Assembly (NCBI RefSeq): GCF_001704615.3
Contig: NZ_CP029397.2
Span: 2,914,001 to 2,978,000 of the forward strand
From: Acinetobacter defluvii
GTDB lineage: Bacteria; Pseudomonadota; Gammaproteobacteria; Pseudomonadales; Moraxellaceae
Length of the DNA stretch: 64,000 nucleotides
Direction: 5' to 3'
The position numbers and the translations under genes are program-made. The notes under the pieces were generated by a model that was given only the letters and a program-made list of their open reading frames with translations, made no database searches and was not told the DNA's origin. Each line of letters opens with the position of its first letter. Position 1 is the stretch's first letter. Below, in pieces: positions 63,374 through 64,000 of this stretch.

Positions 63374-64000
63374 ATGAAAGCGATGACCGTATATAACAAA
63401 CTAAAAATTGCCATATTAGCTATTATTGCATCACAATCTGTATCTGCACTCCAACTTGATCCGATTCAAATCCAATCGGGTTCAGGAGATTTGCTTTATG
63501 CAGAGATGAAATTTAGCAATTCTAATCCAAACGAAAAAATTGATGTCAATTTGGCTACAACTGAAGATATGATCAATCTTCGCGCATCACATCAAGCACC
63601 CGGTCATTTAAACTTTTTTACGCGCCGTTCAAGCGATGGTAGTGGCGTGATTGTCATTACTTCAACTCGACCAATCATTGAACCTGAATTAAATATTCTT
63701 TTAAAAATTCAGGAAGGTAGTGCCACCCATATTCAGCAGGTTAAAGCCAATTTAACACGTACAAAATCAGCAGCTACACCTATGGCGATGCCAAGCAATG
63801 AAAAATCATTAACACCTCAAGTCATTGTGAGTGAAAAAGATCTTGCTTTAAATTTACCAGAAAGTACGTTAATTAAATCTGCCTCTACAGAGAACAATGC
63901 TACAAAAACAACTACAGTAACGACAACATCACCCAGCAGTACAGTGACACCACTTGCAATTTCAACAGTACCACTTCCGATATTAAATACATCACCTAAT
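63374..64000 (+). CDS. fimV: FimV-like protein, N-terminal part (runs off window)
   Basis: Open frame of 209 codons from ATG 63374 to the right edge. It has a signal peptide (IAILAIIASQSVSA-type; cleavage near SVSA) and then LQLDPIQIQSGSGDLLYAEMKFSN, the FimV N-terminal pattern (a short beta-rich domain preceding the Pro/Thr-rich stretch). It becomes Thr/Ser-rich towards the edge. FimV is an inner-membrane peptidoglycan-binding hub for type IV pili and polarity. An ATG at 63383 is an alternative start. Position after asd supports the call. Confidence 0.8.
   Translation, partial: MKAMTVYNKLKIAILAIIASQSVSALQLDPIQIQSGSGDLLYAEMKFSNSNPNEKIDVNLATTEDMINLRASHQAPGHLNFFTRRSSDGSGVIVITSTRPIIEPELNILLKIQEGSATHIQQVKANLTRTKSAATPMAMPSNEKSLTPQVIVSEKDLALNLPESTLIKSASTENNATKTTTVTTTSPSSTVTPLAISTVPLPILNTSPN

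Overview
The window is ordinary chromosomal sequence of a gammaproteobacterium, almost certainly an Acinetobacter. The evidence is the low GC, the gene content and order (trigger factor; metX-metW; tatABC; purU; rpmB-rpmG; topA; asd followed by a FimV-like gene) and many Acinetobacter-type hypothetical proteins. I see no tRNA, rRNA, CRISPR array, intact insertion sequence or prophage.

Layout: 1-1320, trigger factor, cut by the left edge. 1604-10835, an iron-uptake island: three TonB-dependent receptors, each behind a recognisable Fur-box-like site, then the PiuC/YbiX dioxygenase overlapping an FMN-dependent alpha-hydroxy-acid dehydrogenase. 11126-16624, leuA, metX-metW-Sel1, a small membrane protein and rdgB. 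16694-21551, an AEC transporter, tatABC and a Tat-targeted PhoX phosphatase; both tatA and phoX have 11-bp-spaced GTCA repeats that look like Pho boxes. 21615-29758, a TANGO2-like protein, lgt, a tandem pair of small membrane proteins, a CHAP-like amidase beside a DUF1963 protein, thyA, folA, DUF4105, a META lipoprotein and msrA. 29827-31711, tonB-exbB-exbD, the energy source for the receptors at the left end. 31924-37980, purU, a TetR regulator divergent from an aldehyde dehydrogenase with a perfect 16-bp palindrome between them, rpmB-rpmG and a KefB/YbaL-like antiporter. 38050-46841, small conserved proteins, an SF1 helicase, glycerate kinase, an AhpD-like protein, HdeD, a metzincin-like protein and a NYN-LOTUS protein. 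47152-54670, topA, a tandem pair of PIN/NYN-like proteins (one carrying a 13-copy Glu-Thr-Ala repeat), slyX and uup. 54716-64000, envelope genes (acyltransferase-3, LpxL-type acyltransferase, glycosyltransferase), a macrodomain protein, two genes broken by in-frame stops, an EEP-family protein, asd and the start of a fimV-like gene.

The most interesting points are: (1) Pho-box-like repeats in front of both tatABC and its adjacent Tat substrate phoX, suggesting that phosphate starvation co-induces the phosphatase and its exporter; (2) two tandem PIN/NYN-like proteins with winged-helix-like C-terminal parts, one keeping and one losing the acidic residues, with a long in-frame 9-bp minisatellite in the former; (3) four apparent single-base gene disruptions (two frameshifts, two nonsense), which are either decay or consensus errors.

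All homology statements come from reading the translated sequence; no database search was run.
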